Origin: Helianthus annuus
Lineage: Eukaryota > Streptophyta > Magnoliopsida > Asterales > Asteraceae
Assembly: GCF_002127325.2 (NCBI RefSeq)
Contig: NC_035440.2
Location: forward strand, 76,130,982-76,194,981
DNA length: 64,000 nt
Direction of reading: 5' to 3'
Shown: piece by piece, positions 36,350 through 48,150 of the stretch
How positions within the stretch are numbered: the first letter of the stretch is position 1
Layout: every line of letters starts with the position of its first letter
Made by a program: the position numbers and the translations under genes
Notes under the pieces: model-generated
Told to the model about the DNA's origin: nothing
The model's database searches: none
Seen by the model: only the letters and a program-made list of their open reading frames with translations

Positions 36350-37640
36350 CAAAACGCCAAAATAATACTAAACATGGTTTACCCTAACAAAACGCCATAA
36401 ATAAAAAAAATATTTTCCTCCTTACTATTTTATTTACTCCATTATTGTATTTTGTCATGATAGTCTGCATAAGGCCATTTTAAAAAAAACGCCAAACTTA
36501 GAAGATGGGACGTCTATAACCTATAAAACTGATAAAAGCTGATCAACATAGTAAATACAAAATAGTAAATACAAAATACAGTAACTGAAAAGACAGTTAC
36601 TTTATAACTATCATTTATTACAATAAAAAGTCTCGCCTAAACTGCGCGCCAAAAAACTCCTATAAGAGAGGGGTCTATACACAATGAAATTAATCACACA
36701 CAGAAAAACACAAAAACGCCATATCCTCTAAAAACCACTCCCTTTAAAACGCCACATATGTCAAAGCTTTCACTGAAATGCATCCTTTTTCTGAGGGGGT
36801 TAACTCAATAATATTTTGCTAGATGAGATGGACAAATATTCAAGAGAAAAGAGACTGATGACAGTGATATGCCATCATGTGAGCTTTCTTCTTGATGATT
36901 ATAGGCATGGAAGAAAGGGTTCAACTAAAGTGTAAAATGTTATTTTGGACTCCATTATTACAAATAGCATCAAGCAAGAGTTGATCTTCAATGACATGCC
37001 ACCAAATAATAATATCACACCAAAAAACAGGATGCCATTAAGCAGCTTCTTCTGAAAAATACGGGGTTTATGTAGGAAAGTTGGCAACTAGAAAAACTAT
37101 TCAAAAAAGGTTCAAAACGCCAAAACAAATTCAAGAAGATAGAGGCTGATGACGGTGAAGATTCGGAAGAGAAATTAGATTACAATTTTTTATTATTTTA
37201 GCTTTCATTTTATATTGTTTTGATATCAAGTTATATGTTGATTTGTTAACTAGTTCTCTATAAAAAAAATAACATTATTATATAAAATGCCAAAACTACA
37301 AACACCAAAAAGCTAGAAGTATGGAAACTGGGAGAAAAGTTGCTGGCAAAAAACCTTGTAAAGGTTATTAAACGCCAAAAGATTCACTAAACGCCAATAA
37401 AAATTGGTCTTATTGTAATCTTATGCAAATATTAGAGACTCGTAGTGAATTATTATACAAAACGTCATAATGCCAAAAAAATTAACCAGAAAACTCTATA
37501 ACGCCAAAAAATTATATATGTGACAACAAAACAATTAATTGAACGCCAAAAAGTTTAAAAAATACGATTAACGCCAAAAAAGAACTTAGACGCCATAAAA
37601 TATTATACCGCGTTGGGAAAATAAAAAAAGAATGAAAAGA
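36350..37640. repeat. Dispersed AACGCCAAAA word array
   Basis: About 20 copies of ACGCCA (mostly AAACGCCAAAA, all in the same orientation on the plus strand) at irregular spacing across the inner part of the element. Examples lie near 36352, 36391, 36489, 37117, 37370, 37390, 37501, 37541 and 37571. Confidence 0.88.
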
Positions 37641-37741
37641 CAAAAACGCCCCTCCGCCCTTCTCTATGACGCGGGACACGTGTTAGGCCAGGAATCGTTC
37701 TCACCGTTCTCAAACTTTGGAGCGTTTTCTCTTGAACCTGT

Positions 37742-37780
<39 letters not shown>

Positions 37781-37792
<12 letters not shown>

Positions 37793-38085
37793 TTGAGTAT
37801 CCTGTACATTAATCCAGAAGTGTGAGAAGTGTATTATAACGCTATATATAACACTATATAACACCAAATAAACACCGTATAACAATATGTAACACCATAT
37901 AACACCATATAACACTATATAACAATATATTGTTATATAGTGTCATATAGTGTTACATAGTGTTATATGGTGTTATATGGTGTTACATATTGTTATACGG
38001 TGTTTATATGGTGTTATATAGTGTTATATATAGTGTTATAATACACTTCTCACACTTCTGGATTAATGTACAAGATCCCTACCCT
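37781..38085. mobile_element. Palindromic MITE built of 10-bp units, TA-flanked
   Basis: A near-perfect dyad of about 305 bp with its centre at about 37927 (AACAATA/TATTGTT). Outer arms carry GTACATTAATCCAGAAGTGT and its inverse. Inner arms are tandem copies of GTGTTATATG-like decamers. The same peptide is predicted on both strands (37664-37915 and 37960-38166), which shows the symmetry; it is not a gene. TA tracts lie at 37746-37780 and 38086-38120. Confidence 0.88.
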
Positions 38086-38087
38086 AT

Positions 38088-38122
<35 letters not shown>

Positions 38123-38219
38123 TGAAATTACACATGAAAACAAGTATTTTATTCTCTTTAATTTGAGTATAGTATTCCTATAGTTTTTTAATTAAAAATT
38201 TGATACTTTACATGATTAA

Positions 38220-38730
38220 CAATGTCTAATGGTGAGTAATAACCGAAAACAGACGAAACCGAACCGAAGTCAACCAAAAACTGAATTAACTAAAAACCGA
38301 TTAACCAAAACCTGCTTTAACCAAAATTGGTTATCGATTTTTTGTACCCTCGTTTAACCAAAATTAACAGAACCGAATTTTCATATATTTTTAGCTTTTA
38401 TACCTTCAATTAATGTATTGCATATTTATCTCCATTTTATGTATTTATACTTTCATTTAATGTATTTATACTTCCATTGCATATATTTATACATTAGTTT
38501 CATGTATTAATACACCAATTTTATTTTCATGTATTTCTAAGAAAAAGTTTTAGCCAAAGTTTGGTTTTGGCTATTAAATGAAATTAAGCGAATCAAACAA
38601 AAAACCGTCAATCTAATCGTATAGAACAAACCGATTAACCGAAAATTGATTGGTTAATATCATAGACTAACTGATGAATTCGACTTCAGTTGAGGACAAT
38701 AACCAAACTAATCGAACAATACAACCCTGT
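38220..38730. repeat. AACCGAA/AACCAAA-rich low-complexity DNA
   Basis: Repeated AACCGAA, AACCAAAA and GATTAACC words without a fixed period. The part 38400-38530 has repeated CATGTATTTATAC-like words. No ORF. Confidence 0.6.
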
Positions 38731-38841
38731 CAGTAGTTTTGTTTTCCACTGCATCCTGCATCTCCATCCACCCTTCTAATATTATCTAATGAGAGAATAA
38801 AACTTCCAGTTTATCCAAACATAATACTCAATTTATCCGTA

Positions 38842-38957
38842 TGGATGTTTTAGAAAAGTTTGAAAAGAAAATCCATTAAAATTGTTTAATCTTTCCTCAG
38901 AATGTATTAGAAAAGTTTGACAAGAAAATCCATTAAAATTGTTTAATCTTTCCTCAG
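38842..38957. repeat. Tandem duplication of about 59 bp
   Basis: Two adjacent copies ending TTTAATCTTTCCTCAG (38842-38898 and 38901-38957), differing in a few bases. Confidence 0.85.
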
Positions 38958-38989
38958 TTCAACCGATTAAAGCCAACGATTTGTGGAGA

Positions 38990-39534
38990 ACTTCAAGTGG
39001 CTTAAAGAAACTGTGTGCCAGTTATTTATAGGAGTCGATTATTTCCAAAAAGACCAAAATTTCGATTATTTTATGATTAAATCGATATAATTATTGCTCT
39101 CATAACACATGTTGATTGTATCTTTAAACATGGGTCAAAACTACATAACCCTATTCAATCAATAACAAAAACAATTAAATATGAATATCAAATTAGAGAT
39201 ACTTTTTCGTAAGAGTGATTGTCTTTAAAGATGAAGATAAAGCCATGATTCTCTAATCTCTTTAGAGAATAAAACAATCCATTGGTGTTCTTAGGGAGTA
39301 GTTTTATACTCTTATGATCAATAATAAAATATTAATGATGATCACTTATAAAACTTTATGTATTTTATAGTAAAGGTACTCAAAGAAAAATCTTAATTTT
39401 CTTCTGAACTAATCAATATTTCTAATTACTACCTTTAAGTAATTGTCGGGATTAGTTATGTAATATTGGTAACGTTACTTTAATGATCTTAACGCCACAT
39501 CAACGGGTTATTTCTAACATCTCCCCCTTTTGCT
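38990..39534 (-). repeat. Copia-like LTR remnant with polypurine tract
   Basis: On the minus strand CAAAAGGGGGAGA (39534-39522) is a good polypurine tract directly before TGTTAGAAATAACCC, an LTR-like start at 39521. A TATA-like box (TATAAATA, about 39020) lies 500 bp inside. The far LTR end and a partner LTR are not seen. An imperfect initiator-Met-like site (minus TTGTATCAGAGC) at about 39797-39808 would leave an interior of only about 270 bp. This is a decayed or truncated element. Confidence 0.4.
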
Positions 39535-39539
39535 TGAAA

Positions 39540-41680
39540 TTCAAGACGAAAATGTCCTCAAATATGAATCAGGCTGAGAACAAATTTCAATCAAAACCAA
39601 AAATAGGTTGGTTGTTTATGCTTGAAATTAAATGAGGCTGAGAACAATTTTTTGTGGTATAATCGATTATGCACATGATGTTGATTTTGGTGGGACGAAC
39701 CATAAACGAATCGAACTGATACTTGATTTCTTGATTGATGAAAAAATCAATGGTCTTAATCTTGCTAAACTTGGATCTTCAACGAACCATCACAGCTCTG
39801 ATACAATCATTCGATTTCCACAAGATCGATATATCAAAAACGATAAAGATTGTAACAACAAACGTAATCAAATGAAACGACATTGAATTGAACGAACTGA
39901 ATTGCTATTAAGGTTCGTTCACCCTCTATTCGTTCCATGCGAACGTTATTACAAATATGTCTCAATACTATAACTTTCAAATGCGAATGATCTCTAGATC
40001 AAGTCGTGGAAGATTTACATTTCTCTTGAGAGATAATTTCACTGTCGTGCCTACGGGCAGGTGAGTTACTGGATTTTCCCCGGAATTGTTGGTGAACTCG
40101 GGTTACTCTTGGAGTACTCCGTTTGTCTAGTTTGTTGGCCGAAACAAGTTTGTTAATGATCCTACGGGAAGGTGAGTTACAAGTTTGACCGTAACTTTGT
40201 TTCTTATGTTCAAACTTGTTCAAAAACTTAAAGAAACAGAAACTGTTAGCGAGATTTTGGAAAAAGAAAAAAACTGTCGGAAAATTAGCGACCAAATTCA
40301 AAACAGAAACAGTGACCGGAAAACAGTCGCAGAAAAACAATCGCGACATTTTCTGGCGCCAGGCGGTCGCGAACGATCCAAAAATAGTTGCTAAATTCGG
40401 TCTCAAGGAGGCGGAAAGTCATGAGAACCAAAAAAAATTTTCCTATCACTATGTTTCGGGTTATATGTTTGGGTCGGCTATTCGATCTGGGTCGGGTCAA
40501 ACAATGATAACTCCAGTTAAAATTAAATAATCTTTATTCATTCAAAGGACCCGCTCTTACACATAAAAAAAACTAAATTTGAACCCTCAAGTTTCATTTG
40601 TATAAAAACAAGTTTCAGACTTTATTTAAACTCATTTCAAATTTAAAAACAATTATAAAAACTTATTAATAGCCTCTCTTTTCACGTTTTTTTTTTTTTA
40701 ACTCAACATGAAAATATATATAAATTTTTTAGACAATAAACTTGGTAAATGCAAGGAATTTTTAGCCAAAATAATTGGCGGGGCGGACCTATATAATTTT
40801 AAAAATTTCAGACGAAAAATATAAAAAATAACACTACTAACCGAAACATTGCCGGAGGCAGTTGAACCCCTTACATTAGAATATCAAGAGGAGATAAACG
40901 GTAACCAAACTATGATGATAAATGATTATAGATGCATTTAGAAAAGTGCATCAATATAATATGCACCATTTATTTACATCAACACATGAAAAAATATTAG
41001 AGAACAAAAAATCAACAGTCCTAATACATCAATATCCTATCAATATTGGACAGAACTCGAATCTTGATCGTGTAACGACGTATCGGACAATTGTACCTGG
41101 AAAACAACAAGACGCTAGCAACGGTATACATAATATGCTCTGTGGCGCGGTTGTGGAAGGCAGACAGCCATTAGCACTAGACCAATAACTACTGTTATGA
41201 TTATAACTACAGTGTAGTCTGTCTCTTTGTCTTCAAAGCAGCAGCAGCCTCCCATTTTTTCTTTCTTTTTGTGAATGCTGGTTTGATCTATGTATAGGAT
41301 TCAATACAAGTTGTTGTTAAGGCAGGCTGGAGAGTTGACTTGTTAGGTTTTTTTTAAAATGTTTTTTTTTTTTTAAATTGTGTTTTGGAACCTTATTACT
41401 AAACCATGGAATCGGTTCATAAAAAAAAAAAAGAAGTGGACCAGAACAAAGCCGACAACTTAATAGGTTGGTGAGGTGTTGGAGTCTTTGTTTCATTTAA
41501 AGTAGTTTGAATAAAATTTGGGTGGTTGTACTATATCCATAGAACTAACTAATAGTTTATTTATCATATATGATTTAATGAGTCTCAACATGGCATTAAT
41601 GGCTGAAAAAATGATATGAAACGGGTTTGGATTTGTAATTAGATTATCTTATGGTCTTGATTTAAGAAAAAATAGAATTA
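39540..41680. other. Mixed AT-rich DNA without a supported gene
   Basis: Two short similar segments (CCTACGGGCAGGTGAGTTAC near 40050 and CCTACGGGAAGGTGAGTTAC near 40160) lie about 110 bp apart. ORFs at 39632-39886, 39999-40530 and 40922-41188 have no domain I recognise. The last ends GNxGIHNML...QPLALDQ-like and could be a captured exon, but nothing supports it. Confidence 0.5.
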
Positions 41681-41681
41681 A

Positions 41682-41990
41682 CTAGTAATAAGCCCCTCGC
41701 GTTGCGGTGGGTGTAAAACCATGTCAAATAGTACTAATGTCACACCACCACCAACGATCAGCAACACTGAAGTTACGACATGTTAATGCGAAAAATTAGA
41801 CCGAAACGTAAAACATAGGAAATAATAAGTAAGTCGAATTAGGACATGCGCGTTGTGACGAACCTGTCAAATCGGAAAAAAAATCAACGACGTAAAAATG
41901 TTAAACTACACACGCACGTTGCGCCGTGCTAACTCGCAAAATTTAGAACCAAACATAAATACGTCGAATCACACACGCATGATGCGCAGT
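41682..41990 (-). mobile_element. Helitron-like 3' terminus
   Basis: Read on the minus strand, a GC-rich hairpin (CCCACCGCAACGCGAGGGG, 41693-41712) is followed after 7 bases by CTAG and then T, as at Helitron 3' ends (hairpin plus CTRR, inserted at A/T). Degenerate copies of the hairpin region recur near 41920 and 41970. The 5' end was not found. Confidence 0.45.
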
Positions 41991-42009
41991 GTTAACTAGT
42001 AAAACTTAG

Positions 42010-42440
42010 CATGGAACGTAAAAAAAAGTTGCGAAACATGAAAGGATTGTGGACCAGAGTTGAAAGTAAAATAGTCGTGAGGTTAAATTGCAGAAGATGA
42101 AAACTTCTTTGCTAAAAGTAAAAAAGACAAATAGTTTTGGTTAAAAATGTAATATCAAAACTTTTTTGAAAACCCCCTAAACATTGGATACAACCCATCT
42201 ATCCATAAGGATGTTTCAAATTTATTGTATGAAAATGTGTAATCCAAAGAAATAGAATTTAATATATAATCCAGAACAAAATAAAATAAAAAGCCTTACA
42301 ATACCTAACTAGCACCGAACCCATCCCAATAACCAACTTGTGACCCACCTTTCTACTATGCACATCAAATCATGGCTCCATCCTTGTCCAAAACAAGATC
42401 CAACCCTACTGTCAACCCAATTCCCCTATGATGCCACCTT
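42010..42440. other. Nothing recognised
   Basis: AT-rich sequence with no ORF or repeat I can support. It leads into the gypsy fragment on the right. Confidence 0.5.
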
Positions 42441-43305
42441 CCAGGGCCTGCTTTAACTGTGGTAATCCCACGCATTTTCAAAATACTTGTCCGAGGTTGG
42501 TCAACATCATAAATGCCTAAGCCCAAGCTAACCAATTCAACCAGGCGAATCAGCTGTAAGGGGCAGAGTTTCAACAAAAAATGCGAACCAGACATGGGCT
42601 TATAACAACGTGGTCAATGCTACGTTTCTAATTAATGGTCTTTATGCATCAAAACTATTTGACTCGGGGGTAGATAAAGGTTTCGTGTCTTTTGAGTTCG
42701 AATTTGTTCTTGGTATTCCTCGAAAGAGTCTGGTCGATTCCTTCACTGTGGAAGTAGTAGACAGGAAACCCATTACCATCCATTCTGTTATTTGTGGATG
42801 CATTCTCTGTTTGAACAAGCATGACATCTTTATCGACCTTGTTCCAATGAAGTCGGGAAGTTTCGATGTGATCATTGGCATGGATTGGCTAGCCCGTTAC
42901 CGTGCCGAGATCATATGCTTCAAAAAATATATTCGTATTCCTCTCGCAGACAGTCAAGTTCTATGAGCATTGGTGAAATATCTTTTAAAGGGGTGAAATT
43001 AATATCGTGTATTCAAGCCCAAAAGTACCTTCGAAAGGAATATGTGACTTTCCTGGCCCACATTGTGGAGAAGAAGGCAAATAGAAGTTGGAAGACATTC
43101 CGATTTTTTGTGATTTTCCCTAGGTATTCATAGAAGACGTTTTAGGACTTCCTCCTGTGCGAGAAATCGAATTTCGAATTGATCTTATTCCAGGTGCAAC
43201 TCCTGTTGCAAAATGACCTTACCGATTGGAACCATCAGAGATGCAAGAGTTGGTTAGTTAATTGCAAGAGTTGACTGGCAAAGGATTTATTCGCCCTAGC
43301 GCATC
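42441..43305 (+). pseudogene. Ty3/gypsy gag-pol fragment (zinc knuckle, protease, start of RT)
   Basis: A zinc knuckle (CFNCGNPTHFQNTC) lies at about 42452-42493. A retropepsin region follows (42610-42966): LFDSGVDKGFVS, where the active site is normally D-S/T-G and here reads DSG, and later DVIIGMDWLARY. Next is the lead-in to reverse transcriptase (43150-43280): [15 protein letters not shown] with a stop, then the PSEMQELV region. Stops and frameshifts occur between the zinc knuckle and protease, after 42966, near 43131 and at 43216. No LTR is attached. The fragment ends abruptly at a copia sequence at about 43310. Confidence 0.75.
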
Positions 43306-43309
43306 TCCA

Positions 43310-43890
43310 TGAGCAGAAATTCAAGAAACCCGAGAAAGAGGAAGAACAAGTTTTCAAGGTGGAAGACTATTCAAGCTCTCGAGGCCATGGTCATGGCCAT
43401 TCAGGTTTCAGAGGTAGAGGATGTGGGAGAGGCAGGTCATCGTTTAATAAGGAAACTGTGGAATGCTACAATTGTCATAAGTTGAGACATTTCCAATATG
43501 AATGTCCAACTTGGAAGGAGTCCAATTATGTATAGTTTAATGAAAACAAAGAAACGCCTGATGGCTACCATCAAAAGGAAGAAAAGGGAGTGCCTGCCAC
43601 ACAAACAACTAGAGAAGGTAGAGACAGAAACTGGGTTGGGGTATTTAATTGCTAAATGGAGTGAAGCTTTTGAATGTTTCAAGCAATTTAAAGCAAAGGT
43701 AGAGACTGAATCTGGGAAGGTGATTAAGGTTCTTTGTACTGATCGAGGAGGAGAGATTATTTCCGACGTGTTCGAAGGAAGTTGACAATGAGTTGTACAC
43801 TGCAACAAAATGGGTTGTAGAATGTAAGAACCGAACAATGATGAATATGACTATGACTATGTTAGCTGCCAAGAAGATGCCCAAGATCCT
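43310..43890 (+). pseudogene. Ty1/copia gag and integrase fragment, left part
   Basis: A copia-type gag end with a GRGRGRGRS-like basic stretch and zinc knuckle (CYNCHKLRHFQYEC, about 43461-43502) is followed at 43540-43785 by integrase core sequence (FKQFKAKVETESGKVIK and LCTDRGGEI, with the second core Asp). Protease and the start of integrase are missing, so the copy is internally deleted. Element E inserted at 43890/60237. The remainder is at 60237-60837. Confidence 0.75.
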
Positions 43891-46283
43891 TGTCACACCC
43901 CAACCGATGGAGGAATCATCGGGGCGCGACACTAGGCGAATCAGATTGCTCAAGAGAATCCATAACAACTATTTAGTGACAATATTTAATGTGTTCATTA
44001 TCCCATACTAATAAACAATATATCAGTAAACAGTTATACGGATTTCATGTTCTCTCAAACAATACAAATCCGACAACCTAGATTTATTGTGAGTTTCTAG
44101 ACTTCCTAGCTTGATTCGAGATAGTCTGCGATTTAACCTGCAACATACGTTAAAATATTGTCAGTACAAAATGTACCGGCGAGTATACAGGTTTGAAATA
44201 GTATAAAACAGATAAAAGTGCTGCGAATTTCCACATATATAAATGAGATACACAACATACACACTACAAGACAGATACTACGAGCTAAGTCACTCGATGA
44301 CTTCGATTCGAGATCCCAAAAAGGGCGTGATTTCCTTAACTAAACCCTGTCGGGTGTGAGTCCAACTATAGTACCATATTAGCTAAGGTGGGACGACACG
44401 AGTAAAAGTCCTAGCACATATGTATCGAGCATCACGTGTAAATATGTACGATAGTAATTCACATGTGATAATAGTTTAGAGTGTAGATTGCGTTTTGATA
44501 AGTGTGATTTTGGTAAGAACGTATGTTACACCCCAAAGTGTGTTTAAAGCGTTTAAAAAGGGGGTCAAGTATACTCACAGTAGGTGTTTAACAAGTAAAC
44601 ACAACTTAATTGGATTGATTGGGAGTGCGTCTGAGTTAGCCTGAGCATAGAACAGTAGCATAAGCGTTGAACAGCATGTAAACAACATGTCGAATGATAT
44701 TAGTGTCGGATGGTGAGTAGAACGGATAAGAACCCATTCGATCGGATGGTCATCCAGACGGATGGTCATCCGAGCAGATTACCATTCGAACGAATGGTCA
44801 TTCGAGTAAGAGGTGAGTGTTTGTGAATTGTTTCAAAACTTTTGAAGTTTTCGTTGTAGTATAAATCATGTCATCCGGTTGGATGGTCATTCAGACAGAT
44901 GGCCATTCGATCGGATGGCTATTCGATCGAGAGTTTGGTAGTTTGAAATGTAACTAAGTTGTTTTGAACAGAAAATAGTATGAAAGACAAGTCACCTGGT
45001 CGAATGGTCATTCGATCGGATGGTCATCCGATCGGATGATCACTCGAGTGGGTAACTTGTTGTTTTGTAAAATTTCTAGTTATAGTTTCGAGGGTTCACG
45101 GAGACGGCGGGACGACGTGTCAACAACGGAAACATACCAAGATACAGCTCCTCCGATCGGATGGGAATCACCCCACTCGATCAGTTTCACTGTTCCCAAC
45201 GAAGTTTCAGGTCTGACCCGTTACTCGGTCATCTCTCTGGTGGAAATCCGTTTTCAAGACGGCTCTCAACTATAAAATGAGTAGAGAGTCTGAATGAGCT
45301 TAGATTCCATCGGGTTTTGTATGAAAGTTGAAGAAAAGTTTGGAAGCAATCGAAAAGCGTTGAGTTCTTGTTGAGATTTATGTAAAATAGTTTGAAAATC
45401 CTTTAGATCTGGACAAATCTTGATGAGATGATGCCACACTACAGTTTTCATAAGGAACCGAGATGATGTCACCTTAAGAAGTCCAAATCAAACAGTTTCA
45501 AGAGGGAAAATAGTGATTTTGATGCAGAAAATAATGTAAAAGTGTTTCGTGACGAAGATTGTGCAAGATTTGGAGAGAAATACTTACGGGATAGCCTTGA
45601 ATCGTGGTGAAAAGTGACTGAAGGTGCCTTCAGTGCGAGTGATCGGATGGAAGAACCAAAGTGTTGAAATGAGACACAATGGTCCTATTTATAGGCGAGG
45701 GAGAGTTAAGGCGGTGCAATGCGTTGGTCGGATGGCCATCCGATCGGATGGTCATCCGGTCTGATGATCATTTGACCGAATGGTCATTCGATCAGAAGAC
45801 TGGTGCGGGTTATTTTTTCCAACTTTCGTTTTGTTCAGCGTGTTTTGTTGCGTTAAGCATTGTGGATACTTTGTTGCATTTCGGTGTGATAAAGTGAGTT
45901 GCGCGTGCCAGCGAGTGCACGTTTAGACATGTTTAATTTCCGGGTATTATTATTATATATATAACAGGTCATAGCATAAATAACTGCGTTTCGAGTTTGC
46001 GTTTGCGTTTGTGCCGCATCACGACGAGTGAGGGGAACGGCTTAAGTAATCACGCAATGTTATCGTTACCACGACGAGCGAGGGGAGTAGTTTAAGCACT
46101 CACGCGATGTCATCGTTAGCGTTAGTGTAGTATGCGATGTGATGTGCGATATAGCGTGTTGAAAGTATGCGATATATGCGAAGTAGCATTGTAAGCGATA
46201 TGGTTACATTATGATCCGAATCTGTAGTGCTAGGTGTAACGAGTGTAGCGAGAGTAACAAGCACGAAGGTGCAGGTTGTTACA
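43891..46283 (-). repeat. 3' LTR of element E
   Basis: 2393 bp. It carries many copies of a dyad word CGGATGGTCATCCG or CGGATGGTCATTCG (44700-45030 and 45720-45800), part of them overlapping through GATCGGATGG. ORFs such as 45036-45275 and 45679-45897 recur only as part of the LTR and are not genes. Confidence 0.9.
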
Positions 46284-46907
46284 GTCTCCCATGCTTTAGG
46301 AAATTTCGTCCCGAAATTAATCCACAAGAAGGGCTACCAGAAGTGATGCGAGTGCGAGTAGCGATCATTGACACGAATAAGTGGCGAATAAGCGTCAAGG
46401 TAAGTGAAAAGTGAACGAGCGATCAATCGAGGATTGACTAGCGAGAGCGTCTTGGTAACATGAGAAAGCGATGAGTAAGGCGATTCGTTTGACTAAAGGT
46501 TGGTAATGCACGAGTTAGCGATCCAAAAATTGTTTTGAGTTCTCGAAAAGTTTATGGCAATGGGATTTTAAAGAAAAGTATGGTTTTAGGAAAATTTTCG
46601 TACGGTGTCGCGTTGAACTTTGAGTCGATGTTCGCGCCAACGTTGTCGAACAGGTTTTGTTGAGTGATCAAAAGGTTTTATGAAAAGTTTCTTATGACGT
46701 GGTGTTAACCTGAGTCGATTGTTAAACCAACGTTACAAGAGAGTTTTGTTTGTCTAAAAAGGGTATAATTAAAAATTTTCAGAAAATTTCCTTTTATTCT
46801 CAAAAATTTCATTTTCACAAAAAGTTTTAAACGGTTCGAAAAGTTATAATTAGCGTCGATCCCCACATGGCATCTTTCCACGAAAGTTTGTCAATATGGC
46901 TAAAAAA

Positions 46908-47902
46908 CTTATATATAGGAAGTACCAGCGGCGTATCCACCATGTGTTAGCCATATTGCCTTTGTCCCGTGAAGCAATGTCATGTGTGTCGATATGGTAC
47001 AGATAGATTTAGCGTCCTCGGTCCAAGCGAATAGTGGTTGGACCAATTATGGAAGGGAGATTAGGAAAACCGAGCGATGAAGTGGTTTATAAACTCAGTT
47101 TAGCGATACGAGTGTGCGCGAATGAGTCAGTGATTGAGGCATTGAGGTAGCAATAAGCGTTAAGTGACATGCGATGAGTGAAATGCGATGAGCGATAAGC
47201 GATAAGCAATAAGCGATAAGCGACGAGCGATACACGATAAGCGATGAGCGAAAAGCGATATGCGAGGAGCGATAAGCGATACGTGAACAACGATGAGCGA
47301 TACGCGCACAGCGATGAGCGAATCAGCGAACAACGATAAGCGATAAGTGATGAGCGAACAACGAACAACGATATGCGATAAGCGAATCAGCGAACAGCGA
47401 TAAGCGATTAGCGAATAGCGAACAACGATACGCAATAAGCGATAAGTGATGAGAGAACAGCGAGGCGCAATAAGCGAACAGCGATAAGCGTCGAGGGGAA
47501 AAGCGATGCGAGTGTCACATGCGATAAGCGTTTAAGCGTTCAAGCGTAGAGCGATAGCGAATGTGAGCTAGATTTCTAGCGAAAGTGCAATTGCGTGCGT
47601 GTAGACTTACGAAAAGTCTATCGATGACGCGTTGAGATGCGATGAGATGTTACGCCTTGCGAATGAGTTAAGCGTGTTGAAAATAGTCTTAATAGTATAA
47701 GAGGTCTAATAACGTTCAACTCTCCATGGCACTTTCTTCACGAGAAATTGGTTAGCATGGCGAAGCACTTATATATAGGAAGTACCAACGTCGTATCCAC
47801 CATGCTTCAACCACACGCCTTTGCCCCGTGAATAGGTGTCACACTTCGTCGACATGGTTAAGACGCTTATATATAGGAAGTACCAACGGCGTATCCACCA
47901 TG
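46908..47902. repeat. Three copies of a 37-bp box in element E
   Basis: CTTATATATAGGAAGTACCA followed by (A/G)CG(G/T)CGTATCCACCATG at 46908-46944, 47768-47804 and 47866-47902. Only two to three bases differ among copies that are up to 960 bp apart. Each lies between inverted words CATGG(C/T) and CCATG(T/C), so a larger stem is possible. Confidence 0.85.
47160..47560. repeat. GCGATAAGCGATGA minisatellite
   Basis: About 40 copies of a 7-10-bp word (GCGATAA, GCGATGA, GCGAACA) over 400 bp, strongly purine-biased on the plus strand. It makes long open frames on the minus strand (SLIAYRCSLI), which are by-products. Confidence 0.9.
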
Positions 47903-48150
47903 CTTAACCATGCTTTTAACATTATGACATTATTGGAACTTACTACGATCTCCGTGCACTAACCAAAATAATCCCGTGTGCACCCGTGATTAAGTTGTTC
48001 CTTGCACGTTTATCGTAACTTATTTCAAGGACGCATAGTGAGGGTAAAACACATTATATCATGATATTGTATATAGTACTAGTATTATAGTCTGTGTTGT
48101 GATCTTAGACTAAGTGCAAGAACGAGGAAGGGAGCGAGAGTGAGCGAGAG

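Larger units (their letters stand above)
36084..37745. mobile_element. TA-flanked inverted-repeat element with ACGCCA array
   Basis: 1.66 kb. The ends are imperfect inverted repeats: left AGGGTCAGGATT...GTGAGAACGGTGAGAACGA, and the right end read in reverse AGAAACAGGTTCAA...TTTGAGAACGGTGAGAACGA, over about 55 bp. Both ends lie in TA tracts. It holds about 20 copies of an AACGCCAAAA-like word (36350-37640) and a short acidic ORF end (36147-36269). No transposase is present, so it is non-autonomous. End structure and TA flanks resemble those of the FAR1-type element next to it. Confidence 0.75.
46284..48150 (-). other. 3' non-coding region of element E
   Basis: It has no ORF with a domain. It holds a GCGATAAGC minisatellite (47160-47560) and three copies of a 37-bp box (46908-46944, 47768-47804, 47866-47902). 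The polypurine tract next to the LTR is poor (minus GCATGGGAGAC). Confidence 0.75.

Noticed and set aside
37664..38166. Two hydrophobic ORFs on opposite strands
   Set aside because: The same peptide on both strands is due to the palindrome of the MITE.
47087..47435. Membrane-like ORFs (SLIAYR repeats)
   Set aside because: By-product of the GCGATAAGC minisatellite.
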